In this document: one piece after another, positions 16,001 through 23,325 of the stretch | Layout of the letters: the number at the start of each line of letters is the position of its first letter | How positions within the stretch are numbered: the first letter of the stretch is position 1 | DNA from: Candidatus Babelota bacterium | Lineage (GTDB): Bacteria; Babelota; Babeliae; Babelales; Babelaceae | Assembly: GCA_003174035.1 (NCBI GenBank) | Contig: PRDV01000063.1 | Location: forward strand, 1-26,739 | Direction of reading: 5' to 3' | DNA: 26,739 bases | Notes under the pieces: model-generated | Database searches by the model: none | Told to the model about the DNA's origin: nothing | Seen by the model: the letters and a program-made list of their open reading frames with translations, nothing else | Program-made: the position numbers and the translations under genes

Positions 16001-16029
16001 TGTGTTTTCTATTCTCATTTTGGTATGAT
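16000..16029 (+). promoter_or_regulatory. Promoter of the secreted helical protein gene
   Basis: TTGTGT (16000-16005) and TATGAT (16024-16029) are separated by 18 bp, about 38 nt before the ATG at 16068. Both differ from consensus by one or two bases. The adjoining direct repeats suggest regulation. Confidence 0.55.
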
Positions 16030-16067
16030 AAAAAATATAAAACAAATTAATCTAAAGGAGGTTCTTC

Positions 16068-16610
16068 ATGAAATACTCAATACTATTATCATCAGTGTTA
16101 TTCGCAGGCATGGCTATACAGGCTATGAAGCCCCAATCTCAAGAAAAGACAACCAAACCAGCTCTTCAATCTAAAAGCTTAACTTTAGCTGAGCGAGTTG
16201 AACGGCGACAAAAAGCGCTGGGCGATTGGAAAAAAATTCTTGCAGCTCTCGAGAAACAAGGAATTAAATCAGATAGTCCTATTTTTAAAAGAATAGAAAG
16301 ATCAATACAGCTCAATGAAAGACTCTTGAAGCGTTTACAAACAATGAAACAACCTTCAACACCATCCCAAGTTAGACAAAGAGCTAAATCACGTCTCGAG
16401 GATTGGTTTGGTCTTGCAATGAGCAAAAAAGGCATGCAAAAAGCTGATCTTATTAAAAATCGGGAAGAATCAGTGCAATCCCTTGAGAATGCAAAAAAAG
16501 CGCTTGTTGCAGTTAACTTCTCAAAAGATAATCCATCTGCATATGAAAGATTAAATCGCACGCTTGAGCGTTATAAAAAACAACTTAGATTCTTAAAAGC
16601 ACAAAAGTAG
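16068..16610 (+). CDS. Secreted helical protein, function unknown
   Basis: The product has 180 residues. The first 19 form a signal peptide (MKYSILLSSVLFAGMAIQA). The mature part is highly charged and predicted helical, probably coiled-coil in places: LAERVERRQKALGDWKKI, IERSIQLNERLLKRLQTM and LNRTLERYKKQLRFLKA. I recognise no domain. An excellent Shine-Dalgarno (AAAGGAGG) lies 8 nt before the ATG, which rules out the longer overlapping frame from 15920. An ankyrin-repeat gene with the same kind of start follows 46 bp later, so the two are probably co-transcribed. It may be an exported host-interaction protein, but that is inference from context only. Confidence 0.7.
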   Translation: MKYSILLSSVLFAGMAIQAMKPQSQEKTTKPALQSKSLTLAERVERRQKALGDWKKILAALEKQGIKSDSPIFKRIERSIQLNERLLKRLQTMKQPSTPSQVRQRAKSRLEDWFGLAMSKKGMQKADLIKNREESVQSLENAKKALVAVNFSKDNPSAYERLNRTLERYKKQLRFLKAQK

Positions 16611-16656
16611 AAAACGACAGTCAACGCTATTTTAATGTAACATAAAGGAGATCATC

Positions 16657-17124
16657 ATGTTTGATTTTAAACTTGCCACTTTCACCATAGTTTTATTATT
16701 GGCACCAACTATCCTTTGTATGGAAAAATTAACACAGACTCAAAAAGAAGAACTAGCACACCAAGCCGCACAAAGAGCATGGGAAGCTGGAAAGCCGGAA
16801 ATATATTTAGCAGCACATATGAACAAGTCCGATCAAGAAAAATATACGAGGGCAAAATCCCTTTTAGAAGCAGGAGCCGACGTTAATGCGAGAGATCCTC
16901 AATCAGGAATGACTCCACTAATGGCTGCAGCTACAACGTACGGTAGAGCTGGCGGAAATCCTAAAACGATCCAATTACTCTTAGATCATGGTGCTAATGT
17001 GAACGCTATAATAGTCACACCAGATGGCAGGACATTCACCGCATTAGATCTTGCTGGTGATTCCGCAGAGCGTGAAATATTATTACGACATGGGGCTAAA
17101 ACAGGGGCTCAAATGAAATCCTAA
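16657..17124 (+). CDS. Secreted ankyrin-repeat protein
   Basis: The protein has 155 residues. A signal peptide covers about 1-21 (FTIVLLLAPTILC). About two to three ankyrin repeats follow: YTRAKSLLEAGADVNARD, then GMTPLMAAATTYGRAGGNP with TIQLLLDHGANVNA, then RTFTALDLAGDSAEREILLRHGA. Ankyrin repeats mediate protein binding and are frequent among exported proteins of intracellular bacteria. AAAGGAGA precedes the ATG. A hairpin terminator lies 35 nt after the stop. The binding partner is unknown. Confidence 0.85.
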   Translation: MFDFKLATFTIVLLLAPTILCMEKLTQTQKEELAHQAAQRAWEAGKPEIYLAAHMNKSDQEKYTRAKSLLEAGADVNARDPQSGMTPLMAAATTYGRAGGNPKTIQLLLDHGANVNAIIVTPDGRTFTALDLAGDSAEREILLRHGAKTGAQMKS

Positions 17125-17159
17125 TTTAATAGAATAAATTAAGACCAAAGTATAGTTAC

Positions 17160-17195
17160 ATGGTAGGCAATAACTTCTTGCTTACCATTTCTTTT
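17160..17195 (+). terminator. Terminator after the ankyrin gene
   Basis: ATGGTAGGCAA (17160-17170) pairs with TTGCTTACCAT (17178-17188) through 11 pairs including one G-U, with a 7-nt loop and a T-rich tail. The remaining 17196-17452 holds no gene that I can support, apart from the leader of the next one. Confidence 0.75.
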
Positions 17196-17452
17196 GGGGA
17201 TTGTGTGCTCATGTCGACAATACAGCGATTGCTTTTTCATCCTTCGCTCGCGCTCGCTTGGCTGTCCGCCCTAAACAGTCTCGTTTAAACACATAAATTC
17301 CGGACATTCTTGCCTTTCATCGATAGCAAAAAGTACAATTTTTGAGCTCAGATAAATGGTTGGCTCGGGGATTTTTTAAAAATATGTATAGCATTCCTCT
17401 CTTTTATGGTAAACTTGAGATCGCTAAGAAGAAAGTTATACGGGAGCTTTCA

Positions 17453-18916
17453 ATGGTATGGAAAATTTTTTACCTTACTCTTCTTTCTTTCTCTCCCTTG
17501 CAATCACTCGAAATGCGCTCTTTGCGAAACCTAACGCTACAAAAAATAGAATCAATGGTTGATAAAGACTTTTCACCATCGCTACTGAAGAAATTAATTG
17601 CGCTGCCTGCTGCAGAACAGAAAGCATTGTCACATTTTTTGGTACGATCAGATGAAAAAAAGCGTGGCCTGTACAAAGAAGTATTTGAAGTACATGCACA
17701 CCTTGAGTTATTGAGAACTTTTAAGACCGATTTTATTACTTTTGGTAGCTCAATTGATGAATATCCTGTAGCCATCTCGACTGAAGCCCGACGTATTTTT
17801 CTCCCAACTCGTCACCCAGGACGCACACCTGCTACAGACCTCTACATTCTTGACTACGACACCCTTGAAGTACTTCATACATTATTCATCGATAGATGTC
17901 TCATTGATATCTCAGTCAGTCCTCCCGGAGACTATTTTGCGGTGAATGGAGATCTTTATGACATGAAAACATATAAATTACTGCAATCATATAAATTGTG
18001 TCGATGGTATGGAAGGAGCACAGCTATTTTTTTTCATGTATCCCTGCCATTAATTTTTTTTGAGTATAATGGTGATCTTTGCTGCGTGAACTTAGAACGC
18101 TTAGAAGAAAAACCTCAGCAACTATTTAAGTTGACAGGCTGTACCTATGTTGGTAATTTCCCACGCGATGACATGGTTATTGTGGCCAGTGCCTCGGATG
18201 GAATACATATCTATGACATGCGTAGAAAGCTGATGCTTAGAGAATTTAGGTTTCACCATACTCCGAAATCTATATTTTTTGACCCTTATGGACTGAGTCT
18301 CCATATGCCTTGTTCAGGTGGTGCCCTCTATTTTTGCGACCTTGAGCGTATACATCGATCAAATGTGAGAGATTTAAAGTGTAATGCGAAAGGTTTAAAG
18401 AAAACTGAACCTAATTATACCCGCAATAGTGATGAGGAAATTGTCATGAAGTCAAAAGATATCTATCATTCTATTTACTTTGCTTATGGCAGCGGAATCC
18501 TGCCCTATGGCTTTTTTGGAGATGATACTGACAAAGACGACGAAATAGGGAAACGCCATCACAAACTGGTTCTACTAGACATCTATGATGGTTATCAGGA
18601 AGATCAAGCAATTTTAACTGGCACTAGAACATACTATTGTAAAAGTGCGATTAATTTAGCGGGTAATACGTTATTTACTCATGATTTTGAAGCTAGACAG
18701 GGATATCTTCATCAGATAAGAGATTTTGAAATATCCTTACCGTCACTACTATCGTTACTCTTTATTGCCACTCCACATTTTCGCGAGAGACCCGAACCTC
18801 AAGAAATACCAGAACTCCAAGAAGCCTTGGCTGGTCTTGATCAATTAGAACGTGAAAAATTAGAGAAACTCATAGAACTTGTGAAATCTCACAAATCAAA
18901 GTCCGTTATCACCTAA
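17453..18916 (+). CDS. Secreted protein, possibly beta-propeller (WD40-like)
   Basis: I choose ATG 17453, preceded by GGGAGC at 5 nt. It gives a signal peptide (VWKIFYLTLLSFSPLQSLE), whereas the longer frame from 17342 buries it. The product is 487 residues. Residues about 85-330 show repeated strand-rich units of the type DLYILDYDTLEVLHTLF, GDLYDMKTYKLLQSY, DGIHIYDMRRKLMLREF and GALYFCDLERIHRS, resembling degenerate WD40 blades. The C-terminal about 45 residues form a charged helix (GLDQLEREKLEKLIELVK). No catalytic motif is seen. Propeller proteins usually act in binding. The assignment is structural inference, not a family match. Confidence 0.65.
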   Translation: MVWKIFYLTLLSFSPLQSLEMRSLRNLTLQKIESMVDKDFSPSLLKKLIALPAAEQKALSHFLVRSDEKKRGLYKEVFEVHAHLELLRTFKTDFITFGSSIDEYPVAISTEARRIFLPTRHPGRTPATDLYILDYDTLEVLHTLFIDRCLIDISVSPPGDYFAVNGDLYDMKTYKLLQSYKLCRWYGRSTAIFFHVSLPLIFFEYNGDLCCVNLERLEEKPQQLFKLTGCTYVGNFPRDDMVIVASASDGIHIYDMRRKLMLREFRFHHTPKSIFFDPYGLSLHMPCSGGALYFCDLERIHRSNVRDLKCNAKGLKKTEPNYTRNSDEEIVMKSKDIYHSIYFAYGSGILPYGFFGDDTDKDDEIGKRHHKLVLLDIYDGYQEDQAILTGTRTYYCKSAINLAGNTLFTHDFEARQGYLHQIRDFEISLPSLLSLLFIATPHFRERPEPQEIPELQEALAGLDQLEREKLEKLIELVKSHKSKSVIT

Positions 18917-19031
18917 AGAGAAGGAATAATTTTGCTCATGCCACACACCATTAATTGTGCAGGCACTTTCTGATTCCCAAGCAGCAATTGCAAACCCACC
19001 AGCAGCTAATTGCAGCTTCCTTTGTTCAAGT

Positions 19032-19053
19032 TTAAGCATAGGTTAAGCATAGG
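19032..19053. repeat. 11-bp tandem duplication
   Basis: TTAAGCATAGG is repeated head to tail (19032-19042, 19043-19053) just beyond the stop of the 19056-19913 gene. It is probably replication slippage, and no function is apparent. Confidence 0.5.
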
Positions 19054-19055
19054 AG

Positions 19056-19913
19056 TTATGTTTCCTTCGTATGTTGGCCCTTTTCTATAAGCCATGTGTA
19101 GAACAATGGGTTGTCTTTTTCAAATTGAGCCTTAAACCCAGCATCGCTCTTTATCAGAGACATTATATGCACGATTTCCTGGGTATGTTCAGTTGGAGTA
19201 GATCGTATATTTTGTAAATAATAGGCACTTGGCTTCCAAAGCCCTCTTTTACGCTTATCCTCAGCAGCTTTAATAAGGTCTTGTCGATACAATGTTTCAA
19301 CAGGTGCTTCCATAAGGTCAGTGGGCTTCAAGAAATTTCTAAGATCAACCCTTCCCAAAAATAGAATTAAAAATAAAGGACTAACCTCATATATTCCTGC
19401 CTGTTTATAAAGGTCGGTTTCAAGTGGAGTGGATTGGGATAGTACCTCTTTGATCCATTCGCTAATTTCTGGATTTTGTGGACTGCTTGCAAGAACAGCT
19501 GCATGTAAAGCATTTGCGTCTTTAAGAATTTTAAGTTCGCTTAATCTTGTTGCCAATTCTTTGAGAATGCCAGTAAGTGATTCCGAAGAAAGCGGCACTT
19601 CGCTTTTTTTGCTGTTCTCAATTGCTTTATGCGCAAATTCTTGTGCATACATTTCTGCGGCACCCATCAGCCTGAGAAAGATAGCTAATTCACCCGGAAG
19701 CGCTATACCAAAAGCTACCTTTTTGCTTAATTCATTAACTGCTGGTGACAATTTTACATCATAAGTTTTAAGCATCCCTTCTATTGCTGCTTTTTGCTCT
19801 TCTGATATATTTGCAGGTAGTGTAGAAACACCTTCAAAGATACCTTGTCCCATAGCCCAGCTTGACAGACTAAACAGCAAAATACTTAAAGTTGTGATGT
19901 GCACCCGGTTCAT
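19056..19913 (-). CDS. Secreted helical protein, function unknown
   Basis: I take ATG 19913, which has AAGGAG 7 nt upstream and gives a clean signal peptide (MNRVHITTLSILLFSLSSWAMG). The frame extends nine codons further but without a good ribosome binding site. The mature protein (about 265 residues) is mostly helical and soluble (for example ISEEQKAAIEGMLKTYDVKLS, SESLTGILKELATRLSEL). One more hydrophobic stretch lies near SPLFLILFLGRVDLRNFL, perhaps a membrane-contacting helix. No family is recognised. It is convergent with the propeller-like gene and ends the secreted-protein cluster. Confidence 0.65.
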   Translation of the reverse strand: MNRVHITTLSILLFSLSSWAMGQGIFEGVSTLPANISEEQKAAIEGMLKTYDVKLSPAVNELSKKVAFGIALPGELAIFLRLMGAAEMYAQEFAHKAIENSKKSEVPLSSESLTGILKELATRLSELKILKDANALHAAVLASSPQNPEISEWIKEVLSQSTPLETDLYKQAGIYEVSPLFLILFLGRVDLRNFLKPTDLMEAPVETLYRQDLIKAAEDKRKRGLWKPSAYYLQNIRSTPTEHTQEIVHIMSLIKSDAGFKAQFEKDNPLFYTWLIEKGQHTKET

Positions 19914-20058
19914 AAAAGTCTCCTTGTTATATTTGTTCATTCTGCTTTAATAACAGTCTAACATAAAAGCAACCAGAAATGCAATATGTGAAAACTTTTT
20001 ATAAAAAAATATATCAAGATTGATTGATTTAAAATGCGATCCGTAAGAATTTCTATCG

Positions 20059-20131
20059 AAAGGTTTGAAGTTTCCGTTTGCAAATCTTTGCGTTTTTCGC
20101 AAACTTATGCGAATGAAAACTTCAAACCTTT
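20059..20131 (+). repeat. Inverted-repeat element copy 1 (orphan)
   Basis: Outer arms AAAGGTTTGAAGTTT (20059-20073) and AAACTTCAAACCTTT (20117-20131) are perfect 15-bp complements. A second nested hairpin TTTGCG-TTTTT-CGCAAA lies inside (20087-20103). The layout and sequence match the elements at 21403-21463 and 23071-23131 beside the abiEi genes. On the plus strand the right arm contains ATGAAAACTTCAAA, opening a short frame MKTSNLFDISL that resembles the AbiEi-1 start (MKTLSAFTQAL). No antitoxin gene follows, so this may be the promoter and start of a lost third abiEi copy. Confidence 0.7.
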
Positions 20132-20142
20132 TTGATATATCA

Positions 20143-20379
20143 TTAATCAATAGTGCCTCGTGCAATAACAAGACAATCGAATAACTCATAGTGCAGGTAT
20201 TTTAACGACATATACAAATCTTCCAAATTGTCACCCTTTTCATAAATCTCCATAAACCGCTCATCATGCATTCTCCCCGCTTGCAACGCTTCACTCTGTT
20301 CAAAGAGTTTTTCTAACTTTTCTCTCACTCTGCCAAGGTCTTCTAGCCTTTCAGGCTTAGCACTTGCCTCAACTTGCAT
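20143..20379 (-). CDS. Small charged helical protein in the abiEi-2 operon
   Basis: From ATG 20379 (GAGG lies 9 nt upstream) the product is 78 residues: MQVEASAKPERLEDLGRVREK, then KLFEQSEALQAGRMHDERFMEIYEKGDNLEDLYMSLKYLHYELFDCL in two helical parts. It is acidic, probably helical, and has no recognised motif. An ATG at 20394 is a less likely start. The gene overlaps the end of a tiny upstream frame that itself overlaps the abiEi-2 stop, so it looks translationally linked to the antitoxin-like gene. A toxin would be expected at this place in an AbiE operon, but this is no nucleotidyltransferase. Confidence 0.55.
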   Translation of the reverse strand: MQVEASAKPERLEDLGRVREKLEKLFEQSEALQAGRMHDERFMEIYEKGDNLEDLYMSLKYLHYELFDCLVIARGTID

Positions 20380-20500
20380 ATTTAAATCCCTCATACGCTT
20401 TCAATGTACTAATCTCAAGATATCTTGCTAATTACATAAGCCTGCACGAATCAAAAGTTTCATCAAAATTCCAAGTAATTTTGTAGCCCTCTACATTCAT
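20369..20500 (-). pseudogene. Tiny ORF coupled to abiEi-2, with an in-frame TAA
   Basis: The ATG at 20500 overlaps the TGA of abiEi-2 (ATGA). The frame reads MNVEGYKITWNFDETFDSCRLM, meets TAA at 20434-20432, then stays open in the same frame (LARYLEISTLKAYEGFKYAS) to TGA at 20369, 11 nt into the next gene. The exact overlaps at both ends suggest a former 43-codon gene of a three-gene operon. It is too short to assign. Confidence 0.4.
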
Positions 20501-21306
20501 AAGTCACTTTCTATATCAATGTTTTCTATTATTTTCCATTTCTTTATATACGGATACCCCCTTCTTGGCATTTCTGAAGCAAGAGGAACATAAAATAAGT
20601 ACTTACCACTTAAATACCCCTGCAATTTATCAATAATGGTTCTTGCTTTCTCCTCATCCATAGAACCGACTCTTCCTAAAATATAACCAAATCGTTGCAA
20701 CCAGCCCAAGGTTGCCATAGATTCCGCAAGTTCGATAAGCTTATCAGGATCTAAAGATTCATTTAACTCATACAGAACTGTTGCTATATGGTTCAGGCCT
20801 GCAGATTTTAAAGGATACTTGAACAAATCAAACGCAACCAATTCTGGACTGGCAACCTTTAAATATCCTGTTGCAACTTTGAAGTCCCGTAGTGGTAACC
20901 CACTTATTTTTTTCTTATATATAGCATTTATTTTTACCCGTCCAAATACCATAGGATGCCGTAATTGCTTTGTGGTAATGATTTGAAAGCTTGCTACTTT
21001 TTGATGGGCAGCACCGTAAAAAGCTGCTGCTGAAAGAAGAGATACATAATATTCTAAATTGAGATACCGCATTAGAATAGGCACTAATTCTTCGGCAGGG
21101 ATTGAACCATACGGTCGATCCTCAGGTGGTACAATTATATAAAGACCCTTTGCAGGGCTAATAAGCCTTCCTTCTTTTTTACAGCGATAAAGTCCAGCTC
21201 TTATATTTTGAGCGTCGACTTTTAAATCACCAAGGATCTGAGCAAAGCTGAAGGATATCTTTCCTTGAGATCTTAGTGTATCTAAGTATTCTTTATACAC
21301 ATCCAT
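20497..21306 (-). CDS. AbiEi-like type IV antitoxin, second copy (no toxin partner)
   Basis: The product is 269 residues and aligns along its length with the AbiEi at 22301-23083. An N-terminal winged-helix region (YKEYLDTLRSQGKISFSFAQI, VDAQNIRAGLYRCKKEGRLISPAKGLYIIVPPEDRPYGSIP) is followed by YYVSLLSAAAFYGAAHQKVASFQIITTK, ATGYLKVASPELVAFDLFKYP, LQRFGYILGRVG, and a C-terminal PRRGYPYIKKWKI. AbiEi proteins repress their own operon and antagonise AbiEii. Start choice is uncertain: ATG 21348, ATG 21306 or GTG 21300 (AAAGGA at 7 nt). An inverted-repeat element lies at 21403-21463 upstream. Downstream comes no AbiEii but two small overlapping frames. It may act as a second repressor or antitoxin for the neighbouring toxin. 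Confidence 0.75.
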   Translation of the reverse strand: MDVYKEYLDTLRSQGKISFSFAQILGDLKVDAQNIRAGLYRCKKEGRLISPAKGLYIIVPPEDRPYGSIPAEELVPILMRYLNLEYYVSLLSAAAFYGAAHQKVASFQIITTKQLRHPMVFGRVKINAIYKKKISGLPLRDFKVATGYLKVASPELVAFDLFKYPLKSAGLNHIATVLYELNESLDPDKLIELAESMATLGWLQRFGYILGRVGSMDEEKARTIIDKLQGYLSGKYLFYVPLASEMPRRGYPYIKKWKIIENIDIESDL

Positions 21307-21402
21307 GTCCTTTAGGTGATTTTTTTTATCACTTAACGCATATATCAACCTATATTCAGTACTTCATCGACCATTATCTTATCTAATTTTCTCCTCATAT
21401 TT

Positions 21403-21463
21403 TTGAAGTTTTCATTTACAGAACTTTGCAAAAAACGCAAAGATTTGAAAACAAAAACTTCAA
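21403..21463 (-). repeat. Inverted-repeat element copy 2, upstream of abiEi-2
   Basis: Outer arms TTGAAGTTTT (21403-21412) and AAAACTTCAA (21454-21463) are perfect. A nested CTTTGC/GCAAAG pair (21424-21429, 21437-21442) has a 7-nt loop. It has the same plan and half-sites as copies 1 and 3. It lies about 50-100 bp before the abiEi-2 start and probably serves as its operator. On the minus strand an arm holds ATGAAAACTTCAAAA, but that frame stops after six codons. Confidence 0.7.
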
Positions 21464-21515
21464 CCACTTCTATAGCTATACTGCTCAAAACAGCTAGCTG
21501 TCCACAGCCTCTAGA

Positions 21516-22301
21516 CTATAATTTTTCGATGAGATCCCTTTTAACCCGCTCATATGCTATATCAGGATCAAATGACTCATTGGGCGCTAACAGCGGCAAA
21601 ATATCATTCCTGAATTCTGAATTTAGAAGTTTTTCTTCAAGATTCATGATAAATTCGTTTCGCGAGATCTGCCGTCCCTCCATTTTTACATAATGAACAA
21701 AACATTTCAGAATCATATCATGATTAAGTTCTGGCATCTTGGATAAAGCAATATGTAAATCAAATAAATCTCGACCTTTTCTTCGCTGGTAAAGTGCCCG
21801 AAGTTTTGTTCCTAATAATTCCTCTAAATTATATGTTCTGATAATTACTTCTCCCGAATGCAACGATGATGAGCTCGAGAAAGGTTTATCCAGAAAACCA
21901 AGTACCGAAAAGTGCTCTCTCGTATTAATCTCAAGTTTTAGTTTTAGCGGTCGACCATCCTCCCCGATTAACCTATAGGTAAAAGTAATTCGGCCATATG
22001 ATGAATCCCTTGAAGGTTTTCCCAAAAATGGATCTAGCTCTTTTCTAAGGAGTTCGCTAACTTGTCCTATAGGTTCACCTCTTATTTGAACCAAATCGAT
22101 ATCTTCAGAATAGCGTGTAGGTTTTGCAAAAAACAATTTATTAAGCGCTGTGCCTCCACGAAAAGCAAGCGCATTTTGGATGGCTTTGTTACTGTATAAT
22201 TTAAGCAGCGCTGTTGTAATGATAAGATCCTGCTCAACTTGCCTCTCTTCTTGCCATGGTACAACATGTGTCCACTCAGTGATATATGTCTTTGGTATCA
22301 T
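21516..22301 (-). CDS. abiEii: AbiEii nucleotidyltransferase toxin (type IV toxin-antitoxin / abortive infection)
   Basis: AbiEii-family proteins are nucleotidyltransferase-like toxins that stop growth, for instance upon phage infection, and are neutralised by AbiEi. The 261-residue product has the family motifs: LAFRGGTALNKLFF (G49-T51, K55) and RYSEDIDLV (S65, D67, D69), which form the nucleotide and metal site. LKLKLEIN at 119-126 has Glu where an Asp is common. TKLRALYQRRKGRDLFDL is at 165-182. The gene begins one base inside the abiEi-1 stop (TAATG), the usual tight coupling of antitoxin first, toxin second. All signature residues are present, so it is probably functional. Confidence 0.88.
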   Translation of the reverse strand: MIPKTYITEWTHVVPWQEERQVEQDLIITTALLKLYSNKAIQNALAFRGGTALNKLFFAKPTRYSEDIDLVQIRGEPIGQVSELLRKELDPFLGKPSRDSSYGRITFTYRLIGEDGRPLKLKLEINTREHFSVLGFLDKPFSSSSSLHSGEVIIRTYNLEELLGTKLRALYQRRKGRDLFDLHIALSKMPELNHDMILKCFVHYVKMEGRQISRNEFIMNLEEKLLNSEFRNDILPLLAPNESFDPDIAYERVKRDLIEKL

Positions 22302-23083
22302 TATAACTCCACGTAATCATTTAAAATTAATTTCCACCCCAAAAGCCTTTCACCCGCCTTCTTGTAATAATCAGGCCTCAATAGCACAAAATAGTATCTT
22401 CTTTTAGCCAGCTCTTCTTTTACTGCTCGCGCTAACTGAGTCTGCCCTGTAAAATCGAGTAAATAACCTAGCCTTTGCAGCAGAGCGGTGTTTTTTTCTT
22501 TTTTAAGAGCTTCTTTAAACAATTTTGCGCTACATTCCGGGCCCAATTCTTTAATTATCAAAGCTACATTGCTCATGCCGCCTGAAACTTCGTAATAGCG
22601 AACAAGATCAATAATCGTCTGCTCTTTTGTAGATATCTTTTGATACCCTGTTGGGGCAGGAATGAGCGAAACTGCGGAATTTTCAGAGTCGATTTTTTTG
22701 TGAAATTCTATACCACCTCTCGGCAACATAATTCGTCGCATAGGCTTATCGACAATTACCTGAAAGACCATAGGCTGCTGATTTGTTGCACCATAAAGAG
22801 AAGCCGCACTCAGCAATGCTATGTAATAATCTCTCCCAAGATGCTGCATCAAAGCATCAATAACCCAGTGCGGCGGTAGAGAACCAAGAGCGTAATATTC
22901 TGCGGGAATAATCATAAAAAAGTCTCGTGTAAGTCTTCGTATCTGCTTTTTTTTAGAAAGCCGATAGGCCTGAAATACAAATTGATTTTCACTTATATTC
23001 AATGCAGCGAGAGCTTCTTTTTTTGAGAAAAAATACTTACCGCGGGATAAGAGAGCTTGGGTAAATGCACTTAAAGTTTTCAT
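22301..23083 (-). CDS. abiEi: AbiEi antitoxin, first copy (partner of abiEii)
   Basis: From ATG 23083 the product is 260 residues: MKTLSAFTQALLSRGKYFFSK, a winged-helix N-terminal domain to about residue 70 ending in FFMIIPAEYYALGSLPP, then YYIALLSAASLYGATNQQPMVFQVI and TGYQKISTKEQTIIDLVRYY, ending GWKLILNDYVEL. AbiEi antitoxins repress their promoter through inverted repeats and counter AbiEii without direct binding. The frame is open to an ATG at 23206, but the added residues come from the inverted-repeat element and look unlike AbiEi. There is no Shine-Dalgarno before 23083, because the repeat (23071-23131) spans the start codon. abiEii overlaps the stop by one base. Confidence 0.85.
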   Translation of the reverse strand: MKTLSAFTQALLSRGKYFFSKKEALAALNISENQFVFQAYRLSKKKQIRRLTRDFFMIIPAEYYALGSLPPHWVIDALMQHLGRDYYIALLSAASLYGATNQQPMVFQVIVDKPMRRIMLPRGGIEFHKKIDSENSAVSLIPAPTGYQKISTKEQTIIDLVRYYEVSGGMSNVALIIKELGPECSAKLFKEALKKEKNTALLQRLGYLLDFTGQTQLARAVKEELAKRRYYFVLLRPDYYKKAGERLLGWKLILNDYVEL

Positions 23084-23131
23084 TTTCAAATTTTTGCATT
23101 TTTCGCAAGGTTTTGCAAACGAAAACTTTAA
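23071..23131 (-). repeat. Inverted-repeat element copy 3, spanning the abiEi-1 start codon
   Basis: Outer arms TTAAAGTTTTC (23071-23081) and GAAAACTTTAA (23121-23131) are perfect, with a nested TTGC/GCAA hairpin (23094-23097, 23105-23108). One arm encodes the first codons of AbiEi-1 (ATG AAA ACT TTA A), so protein bound here, or the hairpin in the mRNA, would block initiation directly. AbiE operons are known to be autorepressed through promoter inverted repeats. Confidence 0.7.
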
Positions 23132-23206
23132 TAGTTTTCCGCAGCATGTATCCACACTTATTGGAAGAGTCCTTGATAAAACCTGAGTTGTATGATTATT
23201 CAACAT

Positions 23207-23308
23207 CTAAACCCCCGGGCAATAATCAAAACAGCAAGTGCCCTTCCAATTTATTCCGTTACTGCCAAGATCCTCCAAACTTTCAAGTTTTGAAATATGC
23301 ACTTCCAT
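23207..23308 (-). CDS. Short Cys-containing leader ORF upstream of abiEi
   Basis: The ATG at 23308 has a strong AAGGAGG 8 nt upstream and lies about 35 nt downstream of a good -10 box, so it should be translated. It encodes 33 residues (MEVHISKLESLEDLGSNGIN, then WKGTCCFDYCPGV). Its TAG (23209-23207) is followed at once by ATG 23206, which opens the long frame leading into abiEi-1 (TAGATG). It could be a regulatory leader peptide or a small protein of the module. No family is recognised. Confidence 0.5.
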   Translation of the reverse strand: MEVHISKLESLEDLGSNGINWKGTCCFDYCPGV

Positions 23309-23325
23309 GAGCAAGCCTCCTTAAA

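Noticed and set aside
18896..19039. Minus-strand 47-codon ORF overlapping the end of the propeller-like gene
   Set aside because: No ribosome binding site, starts inside an 11-bp tandem duplication, overlaps a well-supported gene, and has no recognisable family.
20059..23131. CRISPR array
   Set aside because: The three repeat copies are imperfect palindromes more than 1 kb apart and linked to gene starts, without regular spacers. No array or cas gene is seen in the window.
23065..23310. 81-codon plus-strand ORF
   Set aside because: It is antisense to the abiEi leader and inverted repeat, has no ribosome binding site and no protein-like pattern.
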